Origin: Chitinophaga sp. Ak27
Lineage (GTDB): Bacteria > Bacteroidota > Bacteroidia > Chitinophagales > Chitinophagaceae
NCBI RefSeq assembly: GCF_012726295.1
Contig: NZ_JABAOB010000003.1
Span: 744,001 to 808,000, forward strand
DNA: 64,000 nt
Direction: 5' to 3'
Shown here one piece after another: positions 45,331 through 55,434 of the stretch. A program made the translations under genes and the position numbers. A model generated the notes under the pieces. The model was not told where the DNA came from and made no database searches. It was given only the letters and a program-made list of their open reading frames with translations. How positions within the stretch are numbered: the first letter of the stretch is position 1; every line of letters starts with the position of its first letter.

Positions 45331-46164
45331 ATGAATAACACCGGAATGATAAGCCTGGCTATTGCCCTTGCCAACTTCATTTTCTCTATAAAAGGATTTA
45401 AAGACCGCGCTTTCTTCGATAAATACGCTTTCAGGGTAGAAAGGATATTATTGTTTAAGGAGTATCGCCGGCTGGTGACTTCCGGCTTTCTTCACGTCAA
45501 CTGGCAACACCTGATCTTTAATATGTTGTCATTGCTGGCCTTTAGCTGGCTGCTGGAGGCCGACCTGGGAGCAGGTGCTTTTTTGCTGATCTATTTCGGA
45601 AGCCTGATCGGCGGCGACTTACTCTCGCTGTTTATACACCGGCATGCAGGCGATTATAGTTCGGTTGGGGCCTCCGGGGCTATCTGCGGAGTCATCTTCG
45701 CTTGCATTGCGCTGTTCCCGGGCATGGAAGTGAGCTTCTTTGGCCTCCTGGCTATACCTGGCTGGCTCTATGGTATTTTGTATACGGGTTACGCAATTTA
45801 CGGTATTACCTCCCGCCGCGATAATATAGGCCATGACGCCCATCTCGGCGGAGCTTTGGTAGGCATGGGGCTGGCGGCAATCATAGCGCCACAGGCTATG
45901 CTGGCAAACCTGGCTACCTGTATCACCATTATGGTGCCCTGCATTTTTTTTATGTATATCATCATCTCCAAACCCCACGTACTCCTGGTGGATAATTTCT
46001 TCCACAAACAACATGGAGATATCGATGACAGGTATGTTTTTGAAAGGGCCAACCGGCAAAAGGAACTCGATGCCATTTTAGAGAAGATCCACCAAAAGGG
46101 AATCAACAGCCTGTCTAAAGCTGAAAGAGAGAAACTCGAAAGATATTCACAACAGATCAACTGA
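45331..46164 (+). CDS. Rhomboid-family intramembrane serine protease
   Basis: A 277-residue membrane protein of the rhomboid family, which cleaves membrane-embedded substrates. The L1/first-helix region has RRLVTSGFLHVNWQHLIFNM (near 48-67). The catalytic Ser lies in GASGAICG (near 113-120, GxSG) and the catalytic His in GHDAHLGGALVG (near 168-179). About six membrane segments are followed by a charged cytosolic tail (DDRYVFERANRQKELDAILE, LSKAEREKLERYSQQ). It stands alone; its 3' region carries the nested hairpin at 46170-46250. Native substrates are unknown. Confidence 0.88.
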   Translation: MNNTGMISLAIALANFIFSIKGFKDRAFFDKYAFRVERILLFKEYRRLVTSGFLHVNWQHLIFNMLSLLAFSWLLEADLGAGAFLLIYFGSLIGGDLLSLFIHRHAGDYSSVGASGAICGVIFACIALFPGMEVSFFGLLAIPGWLYGILYTGYAIYGITSRRDNIGHDAHLGGALVGMGLAAIIAPQAMLANLATCITIMVPCIFFMYIIISKPHVLLVDNFFHKQHGDIDDRYVFERANRQKELDAILEKIHQKGINSLSKAEREKLERYSQQIN

Positions 46165-46169
46165 GAAAA

Positions 46170-46250
46170 CCTCCGGCCTTTACCTGATAAAATACTGCCA
46201 ATACCCGCATCGGTACAGGCAGCATCTCCTGGTCAGGTAAATGCCGGAGG
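46170..46250. repeat. Long nested hairpin in the 3' region of the rhomboid gene
   Basis: An outer 18-bp stem with one mismatch (46170-46187 with 46233-46250) encloses an inner stem of CTGCC (46195-46199) with GGCAG (46218-46222) and TACC (46202-46205) with GGTA (46212-46215). It begins 6 bp after the rhomboid stop. No T run follows, so it is not a plain intrinsic terminator. Confidence 0.55.
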
Positions 46251-46445
46251 CTCACTGTATATCAGTTTATCCCCCACATTATTTATTTTCGTGAACGCAA
46301 TGGGGAAAGCCGGATGATACCAAAATTACATGGTAAGTAGAGTGCTGCCAACTTTTCTACTACATCTATATTTCATCACGTTTGCACAAATGATTGATTA
46401 TTAATAAATTTAAACTACATCATTACTACATCTAATCCCTGTTTT

Positions 46446-49349
46446 ATGAAGCTTTTGTGGTTGTTTTCTTTATGGGTTATCGCCTGTTTGCCCGTAGCCG
46501 GACAAAACACGATTGGATTGCCCCAGATGATCAACTACAGCAAAAGCGATTATCACGCAGGCACCCAAACCTGGGACATTGAACAGGACAGCAGGGGTAT
46601 GATGTACTTCGCCAACAACGAGGGGATGCTCACCTATGACGGTAGTCACTGGAAAGCCTATCCCTTGCCCAACAAAACGATTGTTCGCGCCCTTGCCATA
46701 GATAGTACCGACCGCATTTATGCCGGTGGCCAGGGGGAAATCGGTTATTTTAACCCCGGCACCAACGGCAATCTTGTTTACACCTCCCTGAGAAGCCAGG
46801 TGCCTCCAGCCTATAATAAGTTTGCCGACATCTGGAAGGTGGAGATCTATAAAGAATCTGTCTTTTTCCAGTCATCAGACCGCATCTTCGAATACCGTAA
46901 TAATACTATCCGGGTATATCCTAATGATTGGATGTACCTCAAGCGCGTAGGCGATAAATTATATGCGCAGGATAAACGTAATGGGCTCATGGTGTTTAAG
47001 CAACAGGAATGGATACCCGTAAATACCGGCCCAAAAATGAATAACCTGCTGATATCTGGTATTGTGGATATTGGAAATGATAGCCTGTTGATCAGCACCC
47101 AAAGGAATGGCCTGTATTTTTTATACCACGATGCTATCATAAAACACCAGCCATTTATCGCAGGCAGCAATATCAATACTACCGCCCAGATTAACGCCAC
47201 GGGGTTGGTAGCTGGCACCTCGGCCGATGGCTGTATGATTTTTGATCTCAACGGCCAGATCATACAAAAGATTTCCCGTGCTGAAGGATTACAAAATAAT
47301 GATGTCATCAGCGTTTTTCTCGATAAGAACCAAAACCTGTGGACCGGTCTTAATAATGGAATCAGCTTTATCGCCTACAATGCAGCAATTAAATACATTG
47401 CCCCCAATAAAAGCAACGAGGTATCCGGACACAGTACCCGCATCTTTAATAATGAACTGTATATCGGTACCACCGATGGGGCCTGGTATGTACCGTTGGC
47501 AACCACTTCCGGCGATCTTAGTTTCTCTAAAGGAGATTTTACACACGTTAAAAACAGCAAATCGGAAGTGTGGCGCCTCGATGAAGTGAATAATCATATC
47601 CTGATGGCACAACATGGAGGAGCTGCGCTGCTCCAGGACCATAGCGCCGTTACCTTGTCCGACAGCACGGGAGCCTGGCTGTTTAAACCCGTTTCATCGG
47701 TGTTTCCTGCCCGCAATATCCTGGTAGGCACGTACACTGGCATCCGGATGCTGACCTTTAATCAAAATAAGTTCACCGACGTAGGTAAACCGGACGGCAT
47801 TTCAGAATCGCTGCGCTTCCTGGAAATAGATAATAACAACACCATCTGGGCTTCACATCCTTACCGCGGCGTGTATAGGTTGCAGTTATCGGCAGATAAT
47901 AAGTCTATCAGCTCCCGGCTCCTCACCGATAGCGCCGGACTACCCTCTGCGCTGGGCAACTATGTATTTAAAATCAAGAACCGGGTAGTATTTGCTACCA
48001 GCAAAGGAGTATATGAGTTTGATACGGCTACCGGCCGGTTTATCCCCTCTGCTTTCCTGACGCCGGTATTCGGTAATATGGAAATACGTTACCTGAGTGA
48101 AGATGCAGAAGGTAACATCTGGTTTTGCAGCGGTAAAACCATCGGGGTGGTCAACTTCCATCAACCCTCGGGTAATAAGCCCTTTACCATTACCTGGATA
48201 CCAGAACTGACAGGCAAAATCTTGCTGGGATTCGAGAATATTTATCCCTTTAATAAAGAGAATATTTTCATCAGTTCCGAAAAAGGGATGATCCACCTGA
48301 ACTATGAAAAATATACCACCAACAAGCAGGTGATAAAGGTATTACTGGGCCAGGTGAAAGCCATTGGGAAGACTGACAGTATCCTTTTTGGCGGCTACTT
48401 CCACCAGCGCAATGCAACAGGCTATTACCAGGATGAACGGGAAATTTTTTCCTTGCCGAAAAATTACAACTCCTTTCATTTTGAATATAGTTCCCCCGCA
48501 TACGGACTGCAAAACAATATTGAATACAGCTACCAGCTGGAAGGGTATGATCACCAATGGTCAGCCTGGTCGGCGAAATCAGAAAAGGACTATACCAATT
48601 TGCCGGATGGCAAGTATGTTTTCAACGTGAAAGCACATGATAATCTCGGGCATGAATCGGACGTAGTGAGCTATAGCTTTATAGTAAGGCCCGCCTGGTA
48701 CAAAACAATCTGGGCCTATCTGCTCTACGTGGTGCTATTCCTGGGTGTCCTTTACCTGCTGAACCGCTGGCAGGAAAGAAGCCTGCACAGGCAACAGCAA
48801 CGTTTCGATGAAGAACAGCAACGCCTGAAATATATTCACCAACTGGAACTGGAAAAAAATGAAAAAGAAATTATTAAACTGCAAAACGAGAAACTGGCCA
48901 GTGAAATACATTTTAAAAACAATGCCCTGGCAGATGCCTCCATGCACCTGGTGGAAAGAGGCGATGCCCTGGTAAAAGTAAAAGACATCCTGGCAGCGGT
49001 TTACAAGAAAAATGGCAATAACCCGGAGATAAAAAATGCTCTGGGATTATTAAATGATGCGGAGAAGAATAATGATAATTGGGAACAGTTTGCCGCTCAT
49101 TTCGACGCTATCAACAACAACTTCCTGAAAAAGTTAAAAGCCGCGTTTCCGGCACTGACTCCCACTGATCTTAAAGTATGCGCTTACCTGCAGCTGAAGC
49201 TATCCAGCAAAGAAATTGCCCAGCTGATGGCTATTTCAGTGCGTGGTGTGGAAATTAAGCGATACCGTTTAAGGAAAAAACTCAACTTACCCACGGCATT
49301 ATCAATATCAGATTTCCTGAATGAATTCGGAGAAGCAAAAGCTGATTGA
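46446..49349 (+). CDS. Triple-tyrosine (Y_Y_Y) sensor/transcription regulator with LuxR-like HTH
   Basis: A 967-residue membrane regulator. The signal peptide (MKLLWLFSLWVIACLPVAG) is followed by two beta-propellers of ligand-binding sensor type (about 25-640; QDSRGMMYFANNEGMLTYDG, KNQNLWTGLNNGISFI). A Y_Y_Y domain lies near 670-745 (FEYSSPAYGLQNNIEYSYQLEG, KYVFNVKAHDNLG), then one membrane helix (about 754-776), a long coiled coil (HRQQQRFDEEQQRL), and a C-terminal helix-turn-helix of the LuxR/FixJ kind (LTPTDLKVCAYLQLKLSSKE, near 905-960). It has no kinase or receiver. Such proteins are thought to link a periplasmic glycan signal to transcription. Its target genes are not evident; no PUL is directly beside it. 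Confidence 0.82.
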   Translation: MKLLWLFSLWVIACLPVAGQNTIGLPQMINYSKSDYHAGTQTWDIEQDSRGMMYFANNEGMLTYDGSHWKAYPLPNKTIVRALAIDSTDRIYAGGQGEIGYFNPGTNGNLVYTSLRSQVPPAYNKFADIWKVEIYKESVFFQSSDRIFEYRNNTIRVYPNDWMYLKRVGDKLYAQDKRNGLMVFKQQEWIPVNTGPKMNNLLISGIVDIGNDSLLISTQRNGLYFLYHDAIIKHQPFIAGSNINTTAQINATGLVAGTSADGCMIFDLNGQIIQKISRAEGLQNNDVISVFLDKNQNLWTGLNNGISFIAYNAAIKYIAPNKSNEVSGHSTRIFNNELYIGTTDGAWYVPLATTSGDLSFSKGDFTHVKNSKSEVWRLDEVNNHILMAQHGGAALLQDHSAVTLSDSTGAWLFKPVSSVFPARNILVGTYTGIRMLTFNQNKFTDVGKPDGISESLRFLEIDNNNTIWASHPYRGVYRLQLSADNKSISSRLLTDSAGLPSALGNYVFKIKNRVVFATSKGVYEFDTATGRFIPSAFLTPVFGNMEIRYLSEDAEGNIWFCSGKTIGVVNFHQPSGNKPFTITWIPELTGKILLGFENIYPFNKENIFISSEKGMIHLNYEKYTTNKQVIKVLLGQVKAIGKTDSILFGGYFHQRNATGYYQDEREIFSLPKNYNSFHFEYSSPAYGLQNNIEYSYQLEGYDHQWSAWSAKSEKDYTNLPDGKYVFNVKAHDNLGHESDVVSYSFIVRPAWYKTIWAYLLYVVLFLGVLYLLNRWQERSLHRQQQRFDEEQQRLKYIHQLELEKNEKEIIKLQNEKLASEIHFKNNALADASMHLVERGDALVKVKDILAAVYKKNGNNPEIKNALGLLNDAEKNNDNWEQFAAHFDAINNNFLKKLKAAFPALTPTDLKVCAYLQLKLSSKEIAQLMAISVRGVEIKRYRLRKKLNLPTALSISDFLNEFGEAKAD

Positions 49350-49367
49350 TCGTGAGCACCTTCTGCG

Positions 49368-49565
49368 TTATTTGACTTTCGTAAACGCGTAATGCCCCTT
49401 TATATATTTATTGAGAAAGGTACCCTTAGAGGTCGCGGATTTCATGGCCCTGTATACGGTTTCGGGAACTTCTTTATAATCATATATCATCCCGGATACA
49501 AATACTATCCGCAGGATATGCTCTGTTGCATGATAATCCATATGAGCTACAACGGTAGAAGGCAT
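49368..49565 (-). CDS. KTSC domain protein
   Basis: A 65-residue protein that consists of a single KTSC domain (PF13619): MPSTVVAHMDYHATEHILRI, FVSGMIYDYKEVPETVY and SKGTFLNKYIKGHYAF. The name-giving Lys-Thr-Ser-Cys-like positions are partly represented by SKGTF. The function of the family is not firmly known; relation to lysyl-tRNA synthetase-associated domains has been noted. It converges with the triple-tyrosine regulator (18-bp gap). The 239 bp behind its start (49566-49804) are very AT-rich and show no other gene. Confidence 0.8.
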   Translation of the reverse strand: MPSTVVAHMDYHATEHILRIVFVSGMIYDYKEVPETVYRAMKSATSKGTFLNKYIKGHYAFTKVK

Positions 49566-49804
49566 ACCTGGCAGGCCACAATTACCATACCTTAAGCCAC
49601 TTATTTTTTATGATATAAAATTAACAGTTGTTTGGAATTATTAGCCATTTTAATGATAATTATATCAGACTAATTAAAATTTTCATAAAAGTATCGTAGG
49701 ATTTAAGAAAGTTTAATTATCTTGAAGATACAGTCATTTGATCGTGCTGTTTCACTTGTTATTATATTGATGTAGATTTAAGCCAAAGCAAACAATAAAT
49801 CTAG

Positions 49805-50998
49805 ATGGTGCCCGATCGCCAGGAAGTTTACAAAAAGACGTTATTAAAGCAGCTGTATTTCAAGAGAGAGCTCTCTTGTGCCGATTTGAGTATACTCACC
49901 GGTAAAAGCCTGCCGCATACTACCAGGGCATTGTATGAACTGGTGGAAAGCGGGCTAGTGCTCGAATCCGGCTATGCCATGTCTACAGGTGGCCGGCGCC
50001 CACAGATGTACTCCATAAAACCGGATTTCATGTATATCCTCGCGGTAGCAATGGACCAGTTTGTGACCAGTATCAGCATTATGGATATGCACAATAACAT
50101 GATTGGTGAAGAATACCTGGTACAACTCGACCTGTCAGCACATCCGAAGGCTATTAATATCCTGGGCGAAGAGCTGAAAGCATTCATCGATCGCTCCTCC
50201 ATCCCTAAAGAACAATTTGCAGGCATTGGTATAGGAATGCCAGGATTTGTAGATGTGAAGAAAGGGATAAACTATTCTTTTTTTAATACCGACTTCTCCA
50301 GCATCAACAAATACCTCCAGGCGCAGACCGGCTTGCCGGTGATTATCGACAACGACTCCAGCCTGGTGGCATTGGCCGAGTGGAAACTTGGTGCCGCGCG
50401 CGGCAAACAAAACGCATTGGTCATCAACATCGGCTGGGGAATTGGCCTTGGTATGGTACTCGACGGCCGCCTTTTCCGCGGTGAAAATGGATTTGCCGGT
50501 GAATTCAGCCACATCCCGCTATTCACCAACAACAAAATTTGTAGCTGCGGTAAAATGGGATGCCTGGAAACAGAAACCTCTCTCTCTGTAATTGCAGAAA
50601 AAGCGGTGGCAGGCATACAGGAAGGCAGGCCCACGGTGATGAAAGGGCTGTCGATGGATAGCCGCGATGAAGCCTTCAGGAAAATAATGGCCGCCGCCAA
50701 CAAAGGAGATAAGTATGCCGTGGAATTACTGTCACAGGCAGGCTACCACATCGGAAGAGGGATCGCCATACTGATACATGTATTGAATCCGAACCGGATC
50801 ATATTGAGTGGAAGAGGAACCTTGGCTGGAAAGTTATGGTTGGCCCCCGTACAACATGCACTAAACGAAAACTGCATACCTAAAATAGCAGAAAGTATAG
50901 AGCTAATGGTATCACCGCTCGGGTATGCCGCAGAACGACTCGGCGCCGCCGCCCTGGTGATGGAACATTTCGATTCCCCCCAACTGTATAAAGCATAG
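49805..50998 (+). CDS. ROK-family transcriptional regulator/sugar kinase
   Basis: A 397-residue protein with an N-terminal winged HTH (about 10-75: QLYFKRELSCADLSILTGKS, GGRRPQMYSI) and a C-terminal ROK domain. ROK features are GIGIGMPGFVD (near 138-148), PVIIDNDSSLVALAEW (phosphate/sugar region), INIGWGIGLGMVLDG, GEFSH and the zinc-binding CSCGKMGCLE motif near 241-250. This layout is that of NagC/XylR-type repressors, which sense a sugar or sugar phosphate. It lies next to the fructan PUL and is convergent with the hybrid regulator, so a role in control of sugar use is likely but not proven. Confidence 0.82.
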   Translation: MVPDRQEVYKKTLLKQLYFKRELSCADLSILTGKSLPHTTRALYELVESGLVLESGYAMSTGGRRPQMYSIKPDFMYILAVAMDQFVTSISIMDMHNNMIGEEYLVQLDLSAHPKAINILGEELKAFIDRSSIPKEQFAGIGIGMPGFVDVKKGINYSFFNTDFSSINKYLQAQTGLPVIIDNDSSLVALAEWKLGAARGKQNALVINIGWGIGLGMVLDGRLFRGENGFAGEFSHIPLFTNNKICSCGKMGCLETETSLSVIAEKAVAGIQEGRPTVMKGLSMDSRDEAFRKIMAAANKGDKYAVELLSQAGYHIGRGIAILIHVLNPNRIILSGRGTLAGKLWLAPVQHALNENCIPKIAESIELMVSPLGYAAERLGAAALVMEHFDSPQLYKA

Positions 50999-51038
50999 TC
51001 GCCACTACTTATTGTATCAATAAAAAACGAAGATTTGG

Positions 51039-53816
51039 TTACTCCCCCGCCTTTTTACTTCCCTGGTCCCTGAATGCTTTGGGAGTTTGTCCTGCCCTGG
51101 ATTTAAACACGGTTGAGAAATAGGCGGGAGAAGAAAAACCGCAGGCATAGGCAATTTCAGCAATAGAAAACTTAGAGTTCACCAACAGGTAACGGCCTTT
51201 TCGTATCCTGGCTTCCAGGATATAGTCGTTCACGTTAACATTCAGCAACTGCTTTACCTTACGGTATAGCTGCATCTTGGAAATATTCAATTGTTGGGCA
51301 ATGTCTTCTACGGTAAACTGGTCGTTGCCCAGGTTGTCTTCTACAATTGCAGTAAAATCATTGACAAATTTCCGGTCTGTTTTATTGGATTGTGTGCTGT
51401 GTACACGCGTGTCTGGCCCGGCAATGTAATGATCTTTCAGCAATGCCCGGTTGTTGAGTATGCTGCTGATACTTTGGGAGAGATATTGCAGGTTAAAGGG
51501 TTTGCTGATATAGGCGTCTGCGTTATATTGCATCCCCTTGATCCGTTGCTCTTCGCTATTGTTGGCGCTCAATAAAATAACCGGTATATGAGAGGTCCGG
51601 ATATCTTTTTTGAGGGTTTGCAATACCTGTATACCATCCATGCCCGGCATCATAATATCGCACAGGATCAGGTCCGGAATATGCCGGAAAGCGGCTTGGA
51701 GTCCTTCTTCCCCACTGGTGGCATGAAAAACTTCGTACTGCTCCCGCAGGTAGTCAGCCAGGAAATTATTCAGGTCGGGGTGATCTTCTATGATCAGCAA
51801 CGACCATTCATGTTCTTTTCCCCCGTTATCGCCTGTCGCCAGGGATAACGGTTGCGCGGTATTTTCAATATAATTATGCAGCGCATCATGGATTACATTC
51901 GTACTGGGCGCTTCCGCCTGAATTTCTTCCGGGGCAAATGGCGCAGCAGTACCCGGAAGCGTAATACTAAAAGTAGTGCCGGCGCCTTTACTGCTCTTTA
52001 CTTCAATGGCGCCATGGTGCAGGGCAATGATTTCACGGGTCAGCGCCAGGCCTATGCCCGTGCCTTTGTGTTCATTGTTGCGGCTTTGATAAAACAGCTC
52101 AAAGGCATGTGCCAGCGTATATTCGTCCATACCTGTTCCATCATCTTCTATACGTATCAATACGTCGCTGTGATGCTCCGGCTTTTCCAGGTAGATGTGT
52201 ATTTTGCCATAGTCGGTGGTAAACTTAAACGCATTGGAGAGCAGGTTATATAATACGCGGTCAAACAGGTGCTGGTCGAACCAGGCTTTAATACCCGGCT
52301 GCCGGCTAATGAGCCGGAAATCGATATGCTTCTTCATGGCGATGCCTTTATAGGCTTCCATAATATCTGTCATAAACGAGGGCAGGTCATTTTCTGATAC
52401 TTTCAGTGGCAGCTTACCACTCTCTATCCGGCGAAATTCCAGTAGCTGGTTTACCATGCGCATCAGGTGGGTCACATTCCGGCGCATCAGCTCCAGCTGT
52501 TGCTTCTGTTGTGCCGATAACTGACGGCTGCTCATCAGGCTTTCCAGTGGCGCCTGTATCAGGGTAAGCGGCGTACGGAACTCGTGCGATAGGTTGGTGA
52601 AAAAGCTGAATTTGGCTTCAGTGGCTTCCTGCGCTTTGGCCGTCATTTCCACCAGCTGATCCCGTTGCTGTAGTATTTCATCCCGTTGTTGTTTCAGCTG
52701 CCGGTTAATACGCCGGTTGGTCCGTAAAATGAAAAACAGTACAATCCCCAGCAGGAAGGCAATGCACAGCGTTGTTACCACGATACGCAGCAGGTGTTGC
52801 TGGTCCTGGTACAGTGAGCGTTGCTCCTGTAACAGCGATTGTTGTTTTTCTATTTCCTGGTGCTGGGCTTGTATCTTATCTATCTGCAGCCGCATTAGCT
52901 TTACGTTGCTGCTGTCTATCAATACGGTTTGCAGCAGGGTATTGCGGGGCACCTTTTTTCCGGCCAGGATATCCGCGGCCATACTAATGGCTTCCTTACC
53001 GCCGCTGGGATACAGGAGGGAGGCACTCAGCACGCCCCTCGATACCAGGTCGATACCAGCATCAGGATAAGGAGAGGCGTCCACGCCGATAAACCGGGTA
53101 TGGGTAATGCCCTTGTCATGACAATAACGGTACATGCTATACGCCATCACATCATTTTGGGCAAAGATGATATCTGCTTTTTGTATAGCCGAGTCGTTAC
53201 TGGCTGCGGCAGTTCGTGTTTTATCCGCTACCCAGCCGCCTTCCAGCGTGGCAATCACCTGCAGACCGGGGTAATGCGCCAGGGCATCACGAAAGCCCTG
53301 GTGTCGCTCTACGGTAGGAGAGGAGCCCCGGAGCCCTGTTACCTCGATAATGCGTCCTTTGCCTTTCAGCGTAGCCGCAATATAGGCGGCCGCCAGTTTC
53401 CCGATATTATAATTATCGCCCCCAATATAAGCAGTGAAAGAATCGGTGGCAGCTTTACGGTCCAATATGATCACCGGGATACCTTTGCCATACACTTCGG
53501 CAATCACCGGCGCCAGTGGCGCCGCCTCGTTGGGGGATACCACCAGTATGTCTATCTGCTGCGCCAATAGTTCCCTGATCTGGGCTACCTGCCGCCGGCT
53601 GTCGCTTTCTGCATCTTTATATAATAACTGCATCTCCGGATGGTAGAAAAGCTCCCTTTTCATTTCCGTGAGCATGTTCTTTCGCCAGTCGTCATTACCC
53701 GTACATTGGGAAAACCCGATGCGATGCTGCGGTATCGTCTCCTGACGACACCCGCTGGCATATATCAACACCCAAAGCAATAATAAAATGAAATATCTCT
53801 TCCCTATAACAGACAA
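51039..53816 (-). CDS. Hybrid two-component regulator with periplasmic sugar-binding sensor
   Basis: A 925-residue one-piece regulator. Lipobox-like N-terminus (ASGC, Cys23) or uncleaved anchor; a type I periplasmic-binding sensor of the ribose-binding kind (about 30-310: IDILVVSPNEAAPLAPVI, IPVIILDRKA, YIGGDNYNIGKLAAAYI); a membrane helix (about 345-367); HisKA with FFTNLSHEFRTPLTLI (His near 411); HATPase (NLLSNAFKFT, GTGIGLALTREI); a receiver (IEDHPDLNNFL, DLILCDIMMPGMDG); and an AraC-type HTH (about 815-915). The best known relative in layout is BT1754 of Bacteroides thetaiotaomicron, which binds fructose and drives a fructan PUL. It is divergent from the fructan PUL that starts at 54099, so it is the likely activator. 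Confidence 0.9.
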   Translation of the reverse strand: MSVIGKRYFILLLLWVLIYASGCRQETIPQHRIGFSQCTGNDDWRKNMLTEMKRELFYHPEMQLLYKDAESDSRRQVAQIRELLAQQIDILVVSPNEAAPLAPVIAEVYGKGIPVIILDRKAATDSFTAYIGGDNYNIGKLAAAYIAATLKGKGRIIEVTGLRGSSPTVERHQGFRDALAHYPGLQVIATLEGGWVADKTRTAAASNDSAIQKADIIFAQNDVMAYSMYRYCHDKGITHTRFIGVDASPYPDAGIDLVSRGVLSASLLYPSGGKEAISMAADILAGKKVPRNTLLQTVLIDSSNVKLMRLQIDKIQAQHQEIEKQQSLLQEQRSLYQDQQHLLRIVVTTLCIAFLLGIVLFFILRTNRRINRQLKQQRDEILQQRDQLVEMTAKAQEATEAKFSFFTNLSHEFRTPLTLIQAPLESLMSSRQLSAQQKQQLELMRRNVTHLMRMVNQLLEFRRIESGKLPLKVSENDLPSFMTDIMEAYKGIAMKKHIDFRLISRQPGIKAWFDQHLFDRVLYNLLSNAFKFTTDYGKIHIYLEKPEHHSDVLIRIEDDGTGMDEYTLAHAFELFYQSRNNEHKGTGIGLALTREIIALHHGAIEVKSSKGAGTTFSITLPGTAAPFAPEEIQAEAPSTNVIHDALHNYIENTAQPLSLATGDNGGKEHEWSLLIIEDHPDLNNFLADYLREQYEVFHATSGEEGLQAAFRHIPDLILCDIMMPGMDGIQVLQTLKKDIRTSHIPVILLSANNSEEQRIKGMQYNADAYISKPFNLQYLSQSISSILNNRALLKDHYIAGPDTRVHSTQSNKTDRKFVNDFTAIVEDNLGNDQFTVEDIAQQLNISKMQLYRKVKQLLNVNVNDYILEARIRKGRYLLVNSKFSIAEIAYACGFSSPAYFSTVFKSRAGQTPKAFRDQGSKKAGE

Positions 53817-54098
53817 CGTGGCTGATTTTAGTTGATGCAGTATGTTTCTTTTTCTAAAAACAATGATACAAAATTGAAAAACATCTGTTCGTAATATATT
53901 ATATTTAATGTATAACTAATTGATTTAAAATTTAATAATTACTTTTTGGCCCTTGTTACTATTTTGAAAGAAAAGGATGCAATAGCGTAACTACAGCCCC
54001 GCTCCCCGTTGTAAGTTTGACCCATCACGTTATGAAACCGGACAAGCTAAAGCAGGCCTGCGAGGTTCCATCCTACCAAAAAACTAAACGACTAACGG

Positions 54099-55424
54099 AT
54101 GAACAACATTGTTTTTTTCTGGGCTTTTGTAGTAGCGCTTGGCGGTTTTCTTTTCGGCTTCGATACAGCCGTTATCTCCGGAGCGGAACAACACATTCAA
54201 CAGTACTGGCATCTAACGGAAGTGCAACATGGCTTTACCGTATCTATTGCTCTCATAGGAACAGTTTTCGGCGCCCTGGGTGGTAGCCTCCCCTCTGATA
54301 AGCTGGGACGCCGCGCCACACTTTTGTTGGTGGCGCTGATTTATCTCGTATCGGCAGTAGGTACCGCCATGTCTACCAACTGGTATTTCTTTCTCATTTG
54401 CCGCTTCGTTGGCGGCCTCGGCGTTGGTGCTTCTTCCGTAACGGCCCCGGTATATATATCGGAGGTATCGCCCGCGACCTACCGTGGACGTATGGTGGCG
54501 CTTTTCCAGTTCAATGTGGTATTTGGTATTCTCATCTCCTACCTGTCTAACTATTTCATTGGCGGTTATGGAGGCGAAAACGCATGGCGGCTCATGCTGG
54601 GTATACAAGCCATACCCGCGGCCCTGTTCCTGGTACTGCTGCGCTGGGTGCCCGAAAGTCCCCGCTGGCTGTTACTGCATCGCAGAAATGAGGTCGCCGC
54701 TATCAACACGCTGAAAATTATTAATCCAGCTAGCTACCAGGAGGATATCACTGTCATCCGCCAATCACAGCAGGCGGTAACCGGTGTGCCGGCCGAACGC
54801 CTCTTCTCGGGAAAATACCGCACCCCGGTGATGCTGGCAGTACTGTTTGCTGTCTTTAACCAGGTGTCAGGCATTAATGCCATTATTTATTATGCGCCCC
54901 GGATTTTTGAAATGTCAGGAATGGGAGCAGGGTCTTCACTTTTGTCTACTGTGGGGCTGGGCATCGTCAATTTCGTATTCACCCTCACGGCTATACGCTT
55001 TATAGACCGTATAGGGCGTCGGCAACTGATGCTGATAGGTACCGGTGGACTGATCGCTACTCTGGGACTGGTGGCCATCTCTTTTTATATGCACACCGGC
55101 GGCATTGCAGTCATCTCTTACCTGCTGGTATATATGGCCTTCTTTGCTTTTTCGCAAGGGGCGGTAATCTGGGTATTTATCTCCGAAATTTTTCCTAACC
55201 AGGTAAGAGCAAAAGGACAAACCCTGGGAAGCTTCACCCACTGGATCATGGCAGCCCTCATCGCCTTTACTTTTCCTTATCTCGCCAGCCATATCGGTGG
55301 TGGACATATTTTCCTCTTCTTCTGCCTCATGATGGTATTGCAGCTGCTGTTCGTATGGCGCTGGATGCCGGAAACAAAAGGACAAACACTGGAAGAAATA
55401 GAAACGACCATGATGGTACATTAA
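54099..55424 (+). CDS. MFS sugar permease (sugar porter family), probably fructose
   Basis: A 441-residue, 12-segment sugar porter. Family motifs: GFLFGFDTAVISGAE near 14-28, SDKLGRRATLL (motif A), PVYISEVSPATYRGRMVALFQ near 119-139, RWVPESPRWLL, NQVSGINAIIYYAP and DRIGRRQLML, and PETKGQTLEEIE at the C-terminus. It would import the monosaccharide released by GH32, and it lies 10 bp before fructokinase. Together with fructokinase it matches the arrangement of the B. theta levan locus (BT1758/BT1757). Confidence 0.88.
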   Translation: MNNIVFFWAFVVALGGFLFGFDTAVISGAEQHIQQYWHLTEVQHGFTVSIALIGTVFGALGGSLPSDKLGRRATLLLVALIYLVSAVGTAMSTNWYFFLICRFVGGLGVGASSVTAPVYISEVSPATYRGRMVALFQFNVVFGILISYLSNYFIGGYGGENAWRLMLGIQAIPAALFLVLLRWVPESPRWLLLHRRNEVAAINTLKIINPASYQEDITVIRQSQQAVTGVPAERLFSGKYRTPVMLAVLFAVFNQVSGINAIIYYAPRIFEMSGMGAGSSLLSTVGLGIVNFVFTLTAIRFIDRIGRRQLMLIGTGGLIATLGLVAISFYMHTGGIAVISYLLVYMAFFAFSQGAVIWVFISEIFPNQVRAKGQTLGSFTHWIMAALIAFTFPYLASHIGGGHIFLFFCLMMVLQLLFVWRWMPETKGQTLEEIETTMMVH

Positions 55425-55434
55425 TTTTTTTGCT

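Noticed and set aside
53817-54098. Search for the CAGGATAG operator or a TAnnTTTG promoter upstream of the fructan operon
   Set aside because: No repeat of that kind is present, and the nearest -7-like sequence (TATTTTG at about 53960) is one base short and has no -33 at proper spacing.
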